Assembly: GCF_011440305.1 (NCBI RefSeq) | Contig: NZ_JAAOIW010000006.1 | Span: 310,001 to 374,000, forward strand | Length of the DNA: 64,000 bases | Origin: Paenibacillus agricola | GTDB taxonomy: Bacteria; Bacillota; Bacilli; Paenibacillales; NBRC-103111 | Direction of reading: 5' to 3' | In this document: one piece after another, positions 1 to 8,039 of the stretch | Numbering within the stretch: position 1 is the stretch's first letter | Layout of the letters: each line of letters begins with the position of its first letter | Program-made: the position numbers and the translations under genes | Notes under the pieces: model-generated | What the model was told of the DNA's origin: nothing | The model's input: the letters and a program-made list of their open reading frames with translations, nothing else | Databases searched by the model: none

Positions 1-155
1 ACAATTCGCGGGAAGACCTCGGGCTTTAATTCTTTTCCATTAAAGAACAAAGGCACGCCTCCTGATGCGCTCTGAGGGGCAGCAGCAGATGCCATGACAG
101 GTAGCATAAAGACAATTAGTAGCAATAGTAGGGAGTAGATCAACTTGAACTTCAT
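1..155 (-). CDS. Secreted protein, N-terminal fragment (copper-amine-oxidase-type stalk domain)
   Basis: The gene runs off the left edge, so only about 51 N-terminal residues are visible. The ATG (complement of 153-155) is preceded by an AGAGGTGA ribosome-binding site. The product begins with a basic-then-hydrophobic signal peptide (MKFKLIYSLLLLLIVFMLP, then an Ala-rich cleavage region). A segment containing FFNGKELKPEV follows. This resembles the start of the copper-amine-oxidase N-terminal-like stalk domain that Paenibacillus puts on many secreted proteins. The effector part lies outside the window, so the function cannot be assigned. Confidence 0.6.
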   Translation of the reverse strand, partial: MKFKLIYSLLLLLIVFMLPVMASAAAPQSASGGVPLFFNGKELKPEVFPRI

Positions 156-521
156 ATTTCACCTCTGATAAATATAATCGTAGTTTGTGGTGGCGCTATA
201 CAAGCAGTGAGATACGGACAATTCGCAGGGACAATTCGGCAATTAACTTACATCCAATAGGAGTTGTTTCGATAAAACGGAGTTGGATTTCGACAGGATC
301 GGTTACAAAAACAGCATTACCCCCTCTTCAACAACGTGCAATAAAGAGTTAGACTCCTCAAAATGGAAAACGTTGCATGAAATCGCGAAAAATTTTGGGA
401 ATGGAGTCGAAAGTAGTAGAATTAGGCCCGTCTTGTTAGGTTTCAGAAAATTTATGCCACAACAAAGGAATATCCTCTTGGATATCGAATATTTATCATG
501 ACTAAACTTATTGACCAACAT
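156..521. other. Intergenic stretch, no convincing gene
   Basis: This 366-base gap carries two short overlapping open frames on opposite strands (about 283-501 and 303-521). Neither has recognisable protein features or a good ribosome-binding site. The phrase ACAATTCG recurs at 2-8, 220-227 and 233-240, a minor local repeat. The promoter of the cobalamin-riboswitch transcript should lie in the right half, but I could not fix its -35 and -10 boxes. Confidence 0.4.
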
Positions 522-683
522 AAATTAGGTGCCCTTGATAAAAAAGGGGTAACAGGGAATCGGGTGCAAATCCCGAGCGGTCCCGCCACTGTATTCGGGG
601 AGCTTCTTTCCATCAGTCACTTGGTGATAAGCCAGGGAAGACGAAAGACGCTTAGATCCGAGAGCCAGGAGACCTACCTAATT
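522..683 (+). promoter_or_regulatory. Cobalamin (B12) riboswitch
   Basis: The stretch has the conserved blocks of the class in order: GGTGCC near 529, a GGGAATCGGGTGCAAATCCC segment (556-575), GCGGTCCCGCCACTGTA just after it, and the B12-box-like GCCAGGAGACCTACC at 663-677. The closing P1 stem is a perfect 8-bp pairing of AAATTAGG (522-529) with CCTAATTT (676-683). Adenosylcobalamin binding is expected to switch off the cbiMNQO transcript through the terminator about 100 bases downstream. This fits, because cobalt is needed to make B12. Confidence 0.95.
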
Positions 684-780
684 TAACACCCAAACAGCCT
701 TCGTGGATAGAGGAGTGGTGTACGAGCCATGAAACGATGTCATTTCCGATGTCTTCGTTTCTATTGAGACGTACCCAACG

Positions 781-806
781 CCAATCCGACAGGATTGGTT
801 TTTTTT
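781..806 (+). terminator. Riboswitch expression-platform terminator
   Basis: CCAATCC/GGATTGG stem with a four-base loop followed by eight T residues, between the B12 riboswitch and the cbiM start. Another possible hairpin (GAAACGA ... TCGTTTC, 731-761) lies just upstream and may be the competing structure. Premature termination here under high B12 is the inferred mechanism. Confidence 0.85.
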
Positions 807-889
807 ATGTTCTGTTCGGCAGTTTCGTTTCGATTGTTAAGTGTGACAGTGTTGGCAAGTTGGTAAACTATTTGAGTGGAGGATTTATA

Positions 890-1651
890 ATGAAAGTAAA
901 GAGATTGCTTTCTACATTGGTGCTAGTTATGGTATTTACGTTGTATTTCGTCTTTAATGAGCCGCAGTCTGCCTATGCCATGCATATTATGGAGGGTTTT
1001 CTTCCGTTGGGGTGGGCCGTATTCTGGTGGATCGTTTTTATCCCTTTCTTCATATTGGGTCTACGCTCCTTGATTAAAATAACGAAGGAAACACCCGAGC
1101 TGAAAATTTTACTGGGCTTGGCAGGAGCCTTCACCTTTGTCCTATCTGCACTCAAAATTCCATCGGTTACGGGCAGCAGCTCGCATCCCACAGGCACTGG
1201 ATTAGGTACAGTGATGTTCGGTCCGCTAGCTATGAGTGTACTCGGCTCGATCGTGTTATTGTTTCAAGCTGTATTACTTGCCCATGGTGGCTTGACTACG
1301 CTTGGGGCTAATGCCTTTTCCATGGCAGTCGCAGGGCCAATGGTGGGATATGCCATCTATAAATGGCTGATGAAAGCAACCGGTAAACAAAGGCTAGCTA
1401 TCTTCTCAGCCGCCGCTATGGCCGATTTGTCGACCTATGTGGTCACCTCGATTCAATTAGCCGTGGCTTTTCCAGCGGAGAGCGGAGGGTTCCTGGCTTC
1501 CTTTGCTAAATTCGGCAGTGTATTTGCAATCACCCAAATCCCACTGGCTATTAGTGAAGGGCTTCTTACTGTACTGATATGGAACTGGCTGCAAACGTAT
1601 AGCTCCGAGGAATTGTCTGTACTGCAGCGTAAAATGAAAGGGGCGAAATAA
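890..1651 (+). CDS. cbiM: Cobalt ECF transporter substrate-specific subunit CbiM
   Basis: Membrane S component of the energy-coupling-factor cobalt importer, which binds Co(II) and passes it inward. The chosen ATG at 890 follows a GTGGAGGA ribosome-binding site; an in-frame upstream extension to 737 would run back through the terminator hairpin and is unlikely. The 253-residue product starts with a signal peptide ending in AYA, so the mature chain begins MHIMEGFLP, the family hallmark whose second-residue His is part of the metal site. Several hydrophobic helices follow, with [11 protein letters not shown] and [11 protein letters not shown] motifs. First gene of cbiMNQO, directly under the cobalamin riboswitch. 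Confidence 0.95.
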   Translation: MKVKRLLSTLVLVMVFTLYFVFNEPQSAYAMHIMEGFLPLGWAVFWWIVFIPFFILGLRSLIKITKETPELKILLGLAGAFTFVLSALKIPSVTGSSSHPTGTGLGTVMFGPLAMSVLGSIVLLFQAVLLAHGGLTTLGANAFSMAVAGPMVGYAIYKWLMKATGKQRLAIFSAAAMADLSTYVVTSIQLAVAFPAESGGFLASFAKFGSVFAITQIPLAISEGLLTVLIWNWLQTYSSEELSVLQRKMKGAK

Positions 1652-1653
1652 CC

Positions 1654-1938
1654 ATGACCCATCGAACTAAAAATATATTAATGCTAACCGCTGTGATGCT
1701 GCTGGCTGTACTGCCGCTAGTTTTGGTAAATGGTGAATTCGGAGGAGCGGATGATGCCGCAGAACAAATCATCACCGAGCTTAACCCTGCCTATGAGCCG
1801 TGGTTTTCGTCCCTCTTCGAGCTTCCCGGCGAGACGGAAAGCATGCTGTTTGCACTGCAGGCTGCCATGGGCGCAGGCTTTATTGGGTATACGATTGGTT
1901 GGTTGAAGGGTAAATCAGTCAAGCCTGCTAAGAAATGA
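1654..1938 (+). CDS. cbiN: Cobalt transport protein CbiN
   Basis: Small auxiliary membrane subunit of the Cbi cobalt importer (94 residues). It has one N-terminal and one C-terminal transmembrane segment around a short extracytoplasmic loop containing the conserved GADDAAEQ stretch, and it ends in a basic tail. In this family CbiN assists metal loading of CbiM. It starts two bases after the cbiM stop and its stop overlaps the cbiQ start (ATGA), so the genes are translationally coupled. Confidence 0.93.
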   Translation: MTHRTKNILMLTAVMLLAVLPLVLVNGEFGGADDAAEQIITELNPAYEPWFSSLFELPGETESMLFALQAAMGAGFIGYTIGWLKGKSVKPAKK

Positions 1939-2744
1939 TCAGGCTCATCGATACACTTTCCTATAGGAACAAGCTGCGCTCTGTTTCACCTATGTGGAAA
2001 TGCGGATTCGCCGCCATTTTATTGCTCTTCTCGTACCTATCCCAGCCAGTCGTCCAGCTTTTAGTAGTCGGCTGGATGCTTGTATGGTCTGTGTTGTACG
2101 CACGTACTCCGATCAGGGCATATCTGCTTCTGCTCGGGCTTCCCTGTTTATTTTATGTCAGCAGCCTGCCAGCGATTATGATCGAGATGAGGTCGTTGTC
2201 TGCGGATTCGATGGCAGGGATGGGTGCCGGCCAAGTTCTTTTTTCTGTTCTAAATTGGACGTTTTATGTCACTGATGCAGGCCTCTATAAGGCGGGCTTC
2301 CTGTTTATGCGGGTGTTGGCTTGCACATCCTGCTTGACCTTTGTTATGCTGAGCACACCGATGTCTGAGCTGTTTCAAGTTATGGGCAAGCTGCGGATGC
2401 CTGCATTGGTGCTGGAAATCATGCTGATCATGTACCGGTTTTTATTCCTGCTCACGGAAACCGCCCAGCAGATGTATGTAGCCCAGCAAGCAAGAGGTGG
2501 TCAATCCGGGTTCCGTGGCAGGCTTAACGACACGGCGATTCTGGTCGTGCGATTGTTTGGCAAAACGATGCATCGATACAAAGGGCTTTCACATGGATTA
2601 ATAGCCAGAGGTTTTACGGACGACATACGGATGGCTCCTTATGAGGCAAAGCCAATTCCACTTCGTTATCAATGGGAAAGCTATCTGGGGGTCGCTGGTT
2701 TACTTCTGTTAGAGCTGTGGATTCGATGGGGGGACATGCTATGA
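1935..2744 (+). CDS. cbiQ: Cobalt ECF transporter T component CbiQ
   Basis: Transmembrane coupling subunit (269 residues) linking the CbiMN membrane part to the CbiO ATPase. It has several hydrophobic helices and the conserved cytoplasmic motif ARG twice (QQARGGQSGFRG and GLIARGFT), which touches the ATPase in ECF T components. Start overlaps the cbiN stop and the stop overlaps the cbiO start, both as ATGA, indicating tight coupling and fixed stoichiometry. Confidence 0.93.
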   Translation: MIRLIDTLSYRNKLRSVSPMWKCGFAAILLLFSYLSQPVVQLLVVGWMLVWSVLYARTPIRAYLLLLGLPCLFYVSSLPAIMIEMRSLSADSMAGMGAGQVLFSVLNWTFYVTDAGLYKAGFLFMRVLACTSCLTFVMLSTPMSELFQVMGKLRMPALVLEIMLIMYRFLFLLTETAQQMYVAQQARGGQSGFRGRLNDTAILVVRLFGKTMHRYKGLSHGLIARGFTDDIRMAPYEAKPIPLRYQWESYLGVAGLLLLELWIRWGDML

Positions 2745-3574
2745 AATCGATTCTAGAGGCTTATGAGGTTCATTACCGTTATCCCGGTACGGATGCTGAA
2801 GCGCTTAGTGGCTTGAGCTTAATCATCCCCTTACATAAAAAAACGGCTATTTGTGGCCATAATGGTTCCGGTAAATCTACATTTTTCTTACATACAATTG
2901 GGATTCATCGACCGACATCGGGAACGATCCTTTGGAAGGAAGAACCGTTATCCTACCGTTCGGCGGATATCCAAAAGCTTCGGCAGCAGATCGGGCTTGT
3001 TTTCCAGGACCCGGAGCAGCAGCTTATTCTCAACACACCCTATGAGGATATCTCCTATGGTCTACGCAACTCGGGAATGGCTGAGGCAGAAATTAAGCAA
3101 CGCACCCACCACATGCTTGCTACAATGGGTCTTAGTGACTTGGCGGACACGCCCATTCACCACTTAAGCCTCGGGCAAAAGAAACGGGTGTCGCTTGCTG
3201 GTGTGCTGGTGCTGGAGCCGGAGCTGCTTTTGCTGGATGAGCCTACTGCTTATTTGGACCGCTTGTCTGAGCAGCAATTGGTAGACGAGCTCAATCGCAT
3301 CCACCATAAAGGCATGACCATTGTGATGGCTACACATGATATGAACCTGGCCTATGCCTGGGCGGATTGGATCTTGGTCATGGACCAAGGAAAATGTGTC
3401 ATGCAAGGAACTCCGCATGAAATCTTTCAGCAGGAGGCGCAGATACAGGCGCTAGGCCTAGAGCTGCCTTTGCTCTTGGATGTATGGCGGGCGCTGCCCG
3501 AGGCTATCCGTAGGGATGCCACGCCGCCACGAAGCATAAGCGAGTTTAAGCAGGTAATGGCTAAGTACAAGTAA
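2741..3574 (+). CDS. cbiO: Cobalt ECF transporter ATP-binding protein CbiO
   Basis: ATPase that powers the cobalt importer, 277 residues from the ATG at 2741, which overlaps the cbiQ stop; the longer frame from 2672 would lie inside cbiQ. Walker A is GHNGSGKST (39-47), the Q-loop is in FQDPEQQ (88-94), the signature is LSLGQ (142-146), Walker B is LLLLDEP (162-168) and the H-loop His is near 199. The FQDPEQQ form of the Q-loop is typical of ECF ATPases. Last gene of the operon. No clear terminator follows; the decamer repeat array begins about 45 bases downstream. Confidence 0.94.
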   Translation: MKSILEAYEVHYRYPGTDAEALSGLSLIIPLHKKTAICGHNGSGKSTFFLHTIGIHRPTSGTILWKEEPLSYRSADIQKLRQQIGLVFQDPEQQLILNTPYEDISYGLRNSGMAEAEIKQRTHHMLATMGLSDLADTPIHHLSLGQKKRVSLAGVLVLEPELLLLDEPTAYLDRLSEQQLVDELNRIHHKGMTIVMATHDMNLAYAWADWILVMDQGKCVMQGTPHEIFQQEAQIQALGLELPLLLDVWRALPEAIRRDATPPRSISEFKQVMAKYK

Positions 3575-3620
3575 GATAAGCAAGCGAAGGCAAGCTTATG
3601 TAAGAGAAAGTAAGTCCAAT

Positions 3621-3740
3621 TCAAGCCCAAGTAAGCCCACATAAGCTCGAGTAAGCCCATGTAAGCCCAAGTAAGCCCAAGTAAGCCCAAGTAAGCCCAA
3701 GTAAGCCTTAGTAAGCCCAAGTAAGCCCAAGTAAGCTTCA
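3621..3740 (+). repeat. Twelve-unit tandem decamer array (GTAAGCCCAA)
   Basis: Twelve consecutive 10-base units. Six match GTAAGCCCAA exactly and the flanking ones differ by one to four bases (GTAAGCCCAC, ATAAGCTCGA, GTAAGCCCAT, GTAAGCCTTA, GTAAGCTTCA). The array sits between cbiO and the alcohol dehydrogenase. Partial related units continue upstream to about 3570. The units are directly adjacent with no spacers, so this is a microsatellite-like tract and not a CRISPR. Confidence 0.95.
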
Positions 3741-3819
3741 AATATAGTGTAAGAAAGTTACGAGCATGCGCAACAAAAGTCCTGTTCTTACAGTAAAATG
3801 GTCAAGGGAGGGAAAAAGC

Positions 3820-4983
3820 ATGGATTTTAAATATGTTTTGCCCACTACGGTGGAATGTGGTCTGGGGATTGCCCGTAAGATTGGAGAGATCCTGAAGGCG
3901 CGGCAAGTTAAAAGGGTATTCATCGTTACCGATACAGGCGTGCGCCAAGCCGGTTGCTTGGATCCGATCGAGCAGTCGCTCAAGGACCAAGGCGTGAAGT
4001 ACGACATATTCGACGAAACGGAGCCGAATCCGAGCGAGGGCAGTATCAAGAAGGGGTTGGATGCCCTCAAGGGTACGGATGCCGACCATGTGCTTGCGGT
4101 TGGGGGTGGTAGCAGTATCGACACAGCTAAGGCGATAGCGATCATGGCCCAAAATAAGGGGAATATTCTGGATTACGAGGGCGTAGGGAAGCTCCCGAAG
4201 CCAGGTTTGCCCCTGGTGGTTATTCCAACTACGGCAGGGACGGGCAGCGAGGTTACGGCCTCGACGATTATAACCAATTCCGAGACGCAATTTAAAACGG
4301 CGATAATTAGCCCGTATTTATTTCCACAACTTGCGTTGCTGGATGCGGAAATAACGAGAAGGCTGCCTGCGGATATTACTGCTTCAACAGGTATGGATGC
4401 GCTTACGCATGCAATTGAATCGTATGTTTCCAAAGGGGCGACACCGATCAGCCGCGCTTTTGCTCTGCAGGCTATGGAGCTGATTGGGAAGCATTTGCCC
4501 AAAGCTTATTTTGTCGGGGATGACATCGACAGCCGGGAGCAAATGCTCGTTGCTTCGATGATGGCTGGAGCTGCGTTTGCCCAGTCGCGCTTGGGCAATG
4601 TCCACGCGATTTCCCACACGTTAGGGGGCATCTTTAACATCCCTCACGGAGTTGCCAACGCGGTGCTGCTGCCTTATGTGATGCGTTTCAACCTCCCAGC
4701 CTGCCCGGAGAAGATGAAGGATATCGCTTGCGCGCTTGGCGAGGATGTAGCAGGCTTGTCTGTCACTGCTGCGGCTGAGCGGGCTATTGAAGTCGTCGTC
4801 TTGCTGAATGAATCGCTGGGCATCCCCAAAACCATCAAGGAGCTTGGTGTCACCTTGGACCAGCTCGGCAAAATGGTAGAGGATTCGATGAGAAGCGGCA
4901 ATGTATTGATTAATCCCCGGCTAACTAAAGCGAACGATATTAAAAAAATTATCGAAAATGCTTATACGGGGATAACCAATTAA
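3820..4983 (+). CDS. Iron-containing alcohol dehydrogenase
   Basis: Cytoplasmic group III NAD(P)-dependent alcohol dehydrogenase, 387 residues. The ATG at 3820 follows a GGGAGGG ribosome-binding site; an upstream in-frame ATG at 3766 lacks one. The N-terminal nucleotide domain has GGGSSIDTAKAIA near residue 95 and PTTAGTGSEVT near 140. The C-terminal metal domain carries TGMDALTHAIESY and HAISHTLGGIFNIPHG, which supply the Asp and His ligands for the divalent metal. Family members reduce aldehydes or oxidise short-chain alcohols, diols or lactaldehyde; the substrate cannot be told from sequence. It stands alone, with a repeat array upstream and a strong terminator downstream. Confidence 0.9.
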   Translation: MDFKYVLPTTVECGLGIARKIGEILKARQVKRVFIVTDTGVRQAGCLDPIEQSLKDQGVKYDIFDETEPNPSEGSIKKGLDALKGTDADHVLAVGGGSSIDTAKAIAIMAQNKGNILDYEGVGKLPKPGLPLVVIPTTAGTGSEVTASTIITNSETQFKTAIISPYLFPQLALLDAEITRRLPADITASTGMDALTHAIESYVSKGATPISRAFALQAMELIGKHLPKAYFVGDDIDSREQMLVASMMAGAAFAQSRLGNVHAISHTLGGIFNIPHGVANAVLLPYVMRFNLPACPEKMKDIACALGEDVAGLSVTAAAERAIEVVVLLNESLGIPKTIKELGVTLDQLGKMVEDSMRSGNVLINPRLTKANDIKKIIENAYTGITN

Positions 4984-5040
4984 CCATCCGCCATCAAGCT
5001 GTCATCGACGGTTCCCAATGTTGTGTAACACTTAACGACA

Positions 5041-5092
5041 AAAAGCCCGATATTACGATGAAAACCAGTAAAATCATCGTTATCGGGCTTTT
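5041..5092. terminator. Bidirectional intrinsic terminator
   Basis: Long hairpin with arms AAAAGCCCGATA...ACGATGA and TCATCGTTATCGGGCTTTT, having a two-base bulge in the left arm. A-rich and T-rich flanks allow use on both strands. It separates the plus-strand alcohol dehydrogenase from the convergent YdcF-like gene. Confidence 0.9.
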
Positions 5093-5110
5093 GCATTCGT
5101 ACATTAACCG

Positions 5111-5707
5111 CTACAATTCAAAATCTTTAATTTGGCCTTGTCTAATATATTTGACAAGGCCTCTGACTTCTTTCAGCACCCGCTTCGTGCCAATCTCATG
5201 CAGCCACCAATTATCTGCGCGTGATACTTTGTCATCGACCTTGCATATGGAATACTCGATCCAATCCGGCATGTAGGTTTCTAAGGTAAGAAGGCATCTT
5301 CTCATATGATAATGTGTAGTCACGACTAGCATTCTGTGGATGCGATGGAGACCTAACGCTCGATCGAGCACGAACAAAGCAGAAATCACATTTTCCTTGG
5401 TATGCTTGGACCGGGTCTCAATCATAATATCCGAATCTGCCACCCCAGCTTGGATCGCGCTGCTTTTCATCGTTTTGGATTCGGGTGTGTTGAATACGCC
5501 ACCTGTAAAGAGGATTTTAGCTGCTCTGCCTTCCTTATAAAGCTCCACAGCTTTGGGCACTCGATAAGTGACAGCATTCCTGCTCCCAAAAACAAAGATG
5601 CAATCACCAATTTTTCCATCATCTTCCATATCATTGAACAAAAGCTTATGTACTTGCTCTTTGGTGATGTTATCTACATCGATTTGTGATGCCAGCAAGA
5701 TGACCAT
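5111..5707 (-). CDS. YdcF-like (DUF218, ElyC/SanA family) protein
   Basis: A 198-residue protein with the DUF218 pattern: an early strand CIFVFGSRNAVTYRVPKAVEL, then LYKEGRAAKILFTGGVFN, an Ile-Glu-Thr-Arg-Ser-Lys-His-Thr stretch with Glu and Asn (ETRSKHTKENV), and a later VTTHYHMRR segment. Family members are Rossmann-like proteins that often act in envelope metabolism or SAM binding, but most are uncharacterised. It has no signal peptide or membrane anchor, so it is probably cytoplasmic. It stands alone; no close operon partner is visible. Confidence 0.8.
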   Translation of the reverse strand: MVILLASQIDVDNITKEQVHKLLFNDMEDDGKIGDCIFVFGSRNAVTYRVPKAVELYKEGRAAKILFTGGVFNTPESKTMKSSAIQAGVADSDIMIETRSKHTKENVISALFVLDRALGLHRIHRMLVVTTHYHMRRCLLTLETYMPDWIEYSICKVDDKVSRADNWWLHEIGTKRVLKEVRGLVKYIRQGQIKDFEL

Positions 5708-5792
5708 TCCTTTATCTTTCGTGGTAACGCTCTAATAGTTACGCTTCAAGGGTTATTACCCACATTTAGGATCTCTCCACCTTATAAGCCAC

Positions 5793-5888
5793 TTACCACT
5801 TGCCAGGTTTTTCACGACTTACGACTTGCCACGTGTTTCTTGCCATTTACCACTTGTTAGATGTTTCTTACCACTTTTTTACCACTTG
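5793..5888. repeat. Degenerate short direct repeats (TTACCACTTG)
   Basis: Five copies of a TTACCACTTG-like decamer begin at 5793, 5819 (one mismatch), 5847, 5868 (one mismatch) and 5879, separated by 11 to 28 bases. They sit in the roughly 250-base gap between the divergently placed ends of the YdcF-like and permease genes. The function is unknown; slippage-derived tract is the simplest explanation. Confidence 0.6.
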
Positions 5889-5954
5889 CATCTTCACCAC
5901 ATGCCTTTTCTACCGTCTTAGTTGGGGATAGGCAGCGGCATTACATATGGTTAA

Positions 5955-8039
5955 TTATTGACGGCGTATCGCACTTCGATACATAAGCATAAGCAGGTAA
6001 GGCGTGCCTATAAGTGCCACGACAATACCTGAGGGAATTTCCTTCGGGGCAAGAATGATTTTGCCCAGCATATCGGCTCCGACGAGCAGTAAAGCGCCCA
6101 TGATGGCGGAGAGCACCACCGAATGGCGGTGATTATGCCCCGTCAGCATGCGTACGGCATGGGGCGCAAGCAGGCCGATAAAGCCGACGGTGCCGACGCT
6201 GGCCACAGCGGCAGCAGCTAATGCGACGCCGATGGCAGCGGTGATCAGCCGTGTGCGCTGCAGCTTCAGGCCAAGGCCAATCGAAACCTGGTCGCCGAAC
6301 GCCAGGAGGTCGACCCGGCGCCCGAGTAGCCAAGCGAGCGGGATCAAAACCGCACAGGCAATTGAGAGCGGGATTAACGTATCCCAGCTTTTGGCATACG
6401 TGCTTCCAGCCAGCCAGGCAATTGCGCCCGAGGCCATGATCCCTGATTTGATCACGAGGAATTGAATCACAGCGGAGCCGATCGCAGATATAGCGATGCC
6501 GACCAGCACAATGACGAGAGGGTTTAAGCCCTTTCGCCAGGCGAGCAGGTACACGGTGCCCGCTGCAAGAATCGCTCCGGCAAGAGCTGCACCGGGCAGC
6601 AGGGCTGCTGGGGCCAGCGGCCATATAATCAGCAGCAGCAAGGCGCCAGCGCCAGCACCAGCGGTAACGCCAACGATCGATGAGTCGGCAAGCGGATTGC
6701 GCAGCGCCCCTTGCATCATCGCCCCGGCGACAGCGAGCGCTGCACCGGCCACTGCTGCGACGAGAATCCGCGGAAGGCGCAGGGTGAATACAATGTTCCG
6801 CGAAAATTCAGAGCCGCCGCCTGTCCATATCGCTAATACCTCAGCGAAGGACAGCCTCAAGGAGCCCAGCATGAGGCTACCGGTGATCAGAAGGATCAGC
6901 GCCAGGCTGGCTATGGCAACAAGCAGCCCGTAAGGGAGCTTGTTTTTCATGCTGCCGATGCTCATCGAGGACGAGCCCGCTGCTGAACGCTGCTCGCGGA
7001 TGACCCGAATCGCCAGCCAGATCAGCCAAGGGCCGCCGATAACGGCAGTAACCGCACCGGCCGGGAGCTCGCCAAGTGTGCTGTGAAACATTCGGGCCAC
7101 GGTGTCGGCTCCCACCAGCACGGCAGCACCCCATAGGGCGCTTGCTGGAAGCAACCAGCGGTGGCGGCGCAGCCCGATTAACCGCACAAGGTGCGGCGCG
7201 ATCAAGCCGATAAAGCCAATCGGCCCGACTACGCTCACCGTGACACCCGCTAGCAGGATCGCGATGCCGAGTGCGGCTAGCCTGGCGTAGTCGACCTTTT
7301 GCCCGAGCGAAGCGGAGGTTTCCTCGCTTAGCTCAAGCAGGTCAAGCGCACGCGAGCATACAATCGCGACCGCGATGCCTATCAGCACCCAAGGCCAGGC
7401 ATACTGGACACCTGCCCAGTCGTTTTGGATAAGTGAGCCGGAGCCCCAGACGAACAGGCCGGAGGTTTCGTTCTCATAAATCAGCTGGATTGCGCTGGTG
7501 AATGAAGACAGCACCAAGGAGACGATCATTCCGGCTAATGCCATCCGGATCGGAGTGCTTTTGCGGCCACCTGCCATAAAATATGACATGACGGTCGCTC
7601 CACAGGCACCGATTAAGGCCAGCAGCAGAGGCATGCTTGCCTTAATCCCAGGGAAGAACACAGTAGCGAGCACAATGATAAAGAAAGCTCCTGCATTCAA
7701 CCCGAGTGTTGATGCGGAAGCTAGTGGATTGCGGGTCACCGTCTGCAGCAGAGCTCCGGCAACGGCGAGTGAAGCGCCAGCCAGCATGGCCATGACAGCC
7801 CTTGGCATGCGAACTCCCCGCACCAAATGATGGGCAGGGATATCCTCCGGATAGAGGAGCGCATCAATCGCGGTACGTACCGTGATTGATGCTTCGCCTT
7901 GCGTCAAGCTGGTAAACAGCAACGCGGCTAGCGCCAGAAGCCCGCCTCCCAACACAAGCACAGGCTTCCAGCCTAAAGTGCTTGCGAGCCGCTTGGCTAA
8001 TGAGGGAGGAGCTGTTAATTCAGTGGAAGTGGGCTTCAT
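5955..8039 (-). CDS. Fused iron-siderophore ABC transporter permease (FhuB type)
   Basis: A 694-residue polytopic membrane protein made of two tandem FecCD/BtuC permease domains (about 1-335 and 350-694). The duplication shows in repeated motifs: AGASLAVAGALLQTVTRNPLA in the first half and AGAALAVAGAMMQGALRNPLA in the second, and VGFIGLIAPHLVRL versus VGFIGLLAPHAVRM. E. coli FhuB has the same fused layout, while many Bacilli use separate subunits. The ATG overlaps the stop of the upstream binding-protein gene by four bases. No ATPase gene is adjacent, so an FhuC-like ATPase must be encoded elsewhere. The gene is visibly richer in G and C than its flanks. Confidence 0.92.
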   Translation of the reverse strand: MKPTSTELTAPPSLAKRLASTLGWKPVLVLGGGLLALAALLFTSLTQGEASITVRTAIDALLYPEDIPAHHLVRGVRMPRAVMAMLAGASLAVAGALLQTVTRNPLASASTLGLNAGAFFIIVLATVFFPGIKASMPLLLALIGACGATVMSYFMAGGRKSTPIRMALAGMIVSLVLSSFTSAIQLIYENETSGLFVWGSGSLIQNDWAGVQYAWPWVLIGIAVAIVCSRALDLLELSEETSASLGQKVDYARLAALGIAILLAGVTVSVVGPIGFIGLIAPHLVRLIGLRRHRWLLPASALWGAAVLVGADTVARMFHSTLGELPAGAVTAVIGGPWLIWLAIRVIREQRSAAGSSSMSIGSMKNKLPYGLLVAIASLALILLITGSLMLGSLRLSFAEVLAIWTGGGSEFSRNIVFTLRLPRILVAAVAGAALAVAGAMMQGALRNPLADSSIVGVTAGAGAGALLLLIIWPLAPAALLPGAALAGAILAAGTVYLLAWRKGLNPLVIVLVGIAISAIGSAVIQFLVIKSGIMASGAIAWLAGSTYAKSWDTLIPLSIACAVLIPLAWLLGRRVDLLAFGDQVSIGLGLKLQRTRLITAAIGVALAAAAVASVGTVGFIGLLAPHAVRMLTGHNHRHSVVLSAIMGALLLVGADMLGKIILAPKEIPSGIVVALIGTPYLLMLMYRSAIRRQ

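Noticed and set aside
498-686. 62-codon frame over the riboswitch
   Set aside because: It lies exactly on the conserved cobalamin riboswitch sequence, so it is chance.
3621-3740. CRISPR array
   Set aside because: Units are 10 bases and directly adjacent, with no unique spacers and no cas genes.
3427-3741. 104-codon minus-strand frame made of LTWAYLGL-like repeats
   Set aside because: It is only the translation of the tandem decamers, overlaps the end of cbiO and has no ribosome-binding site.
6133-7290. Several open frames within the fused permease gene
   Set aside because: They are shadows of the GC-rich permease coding sequence.
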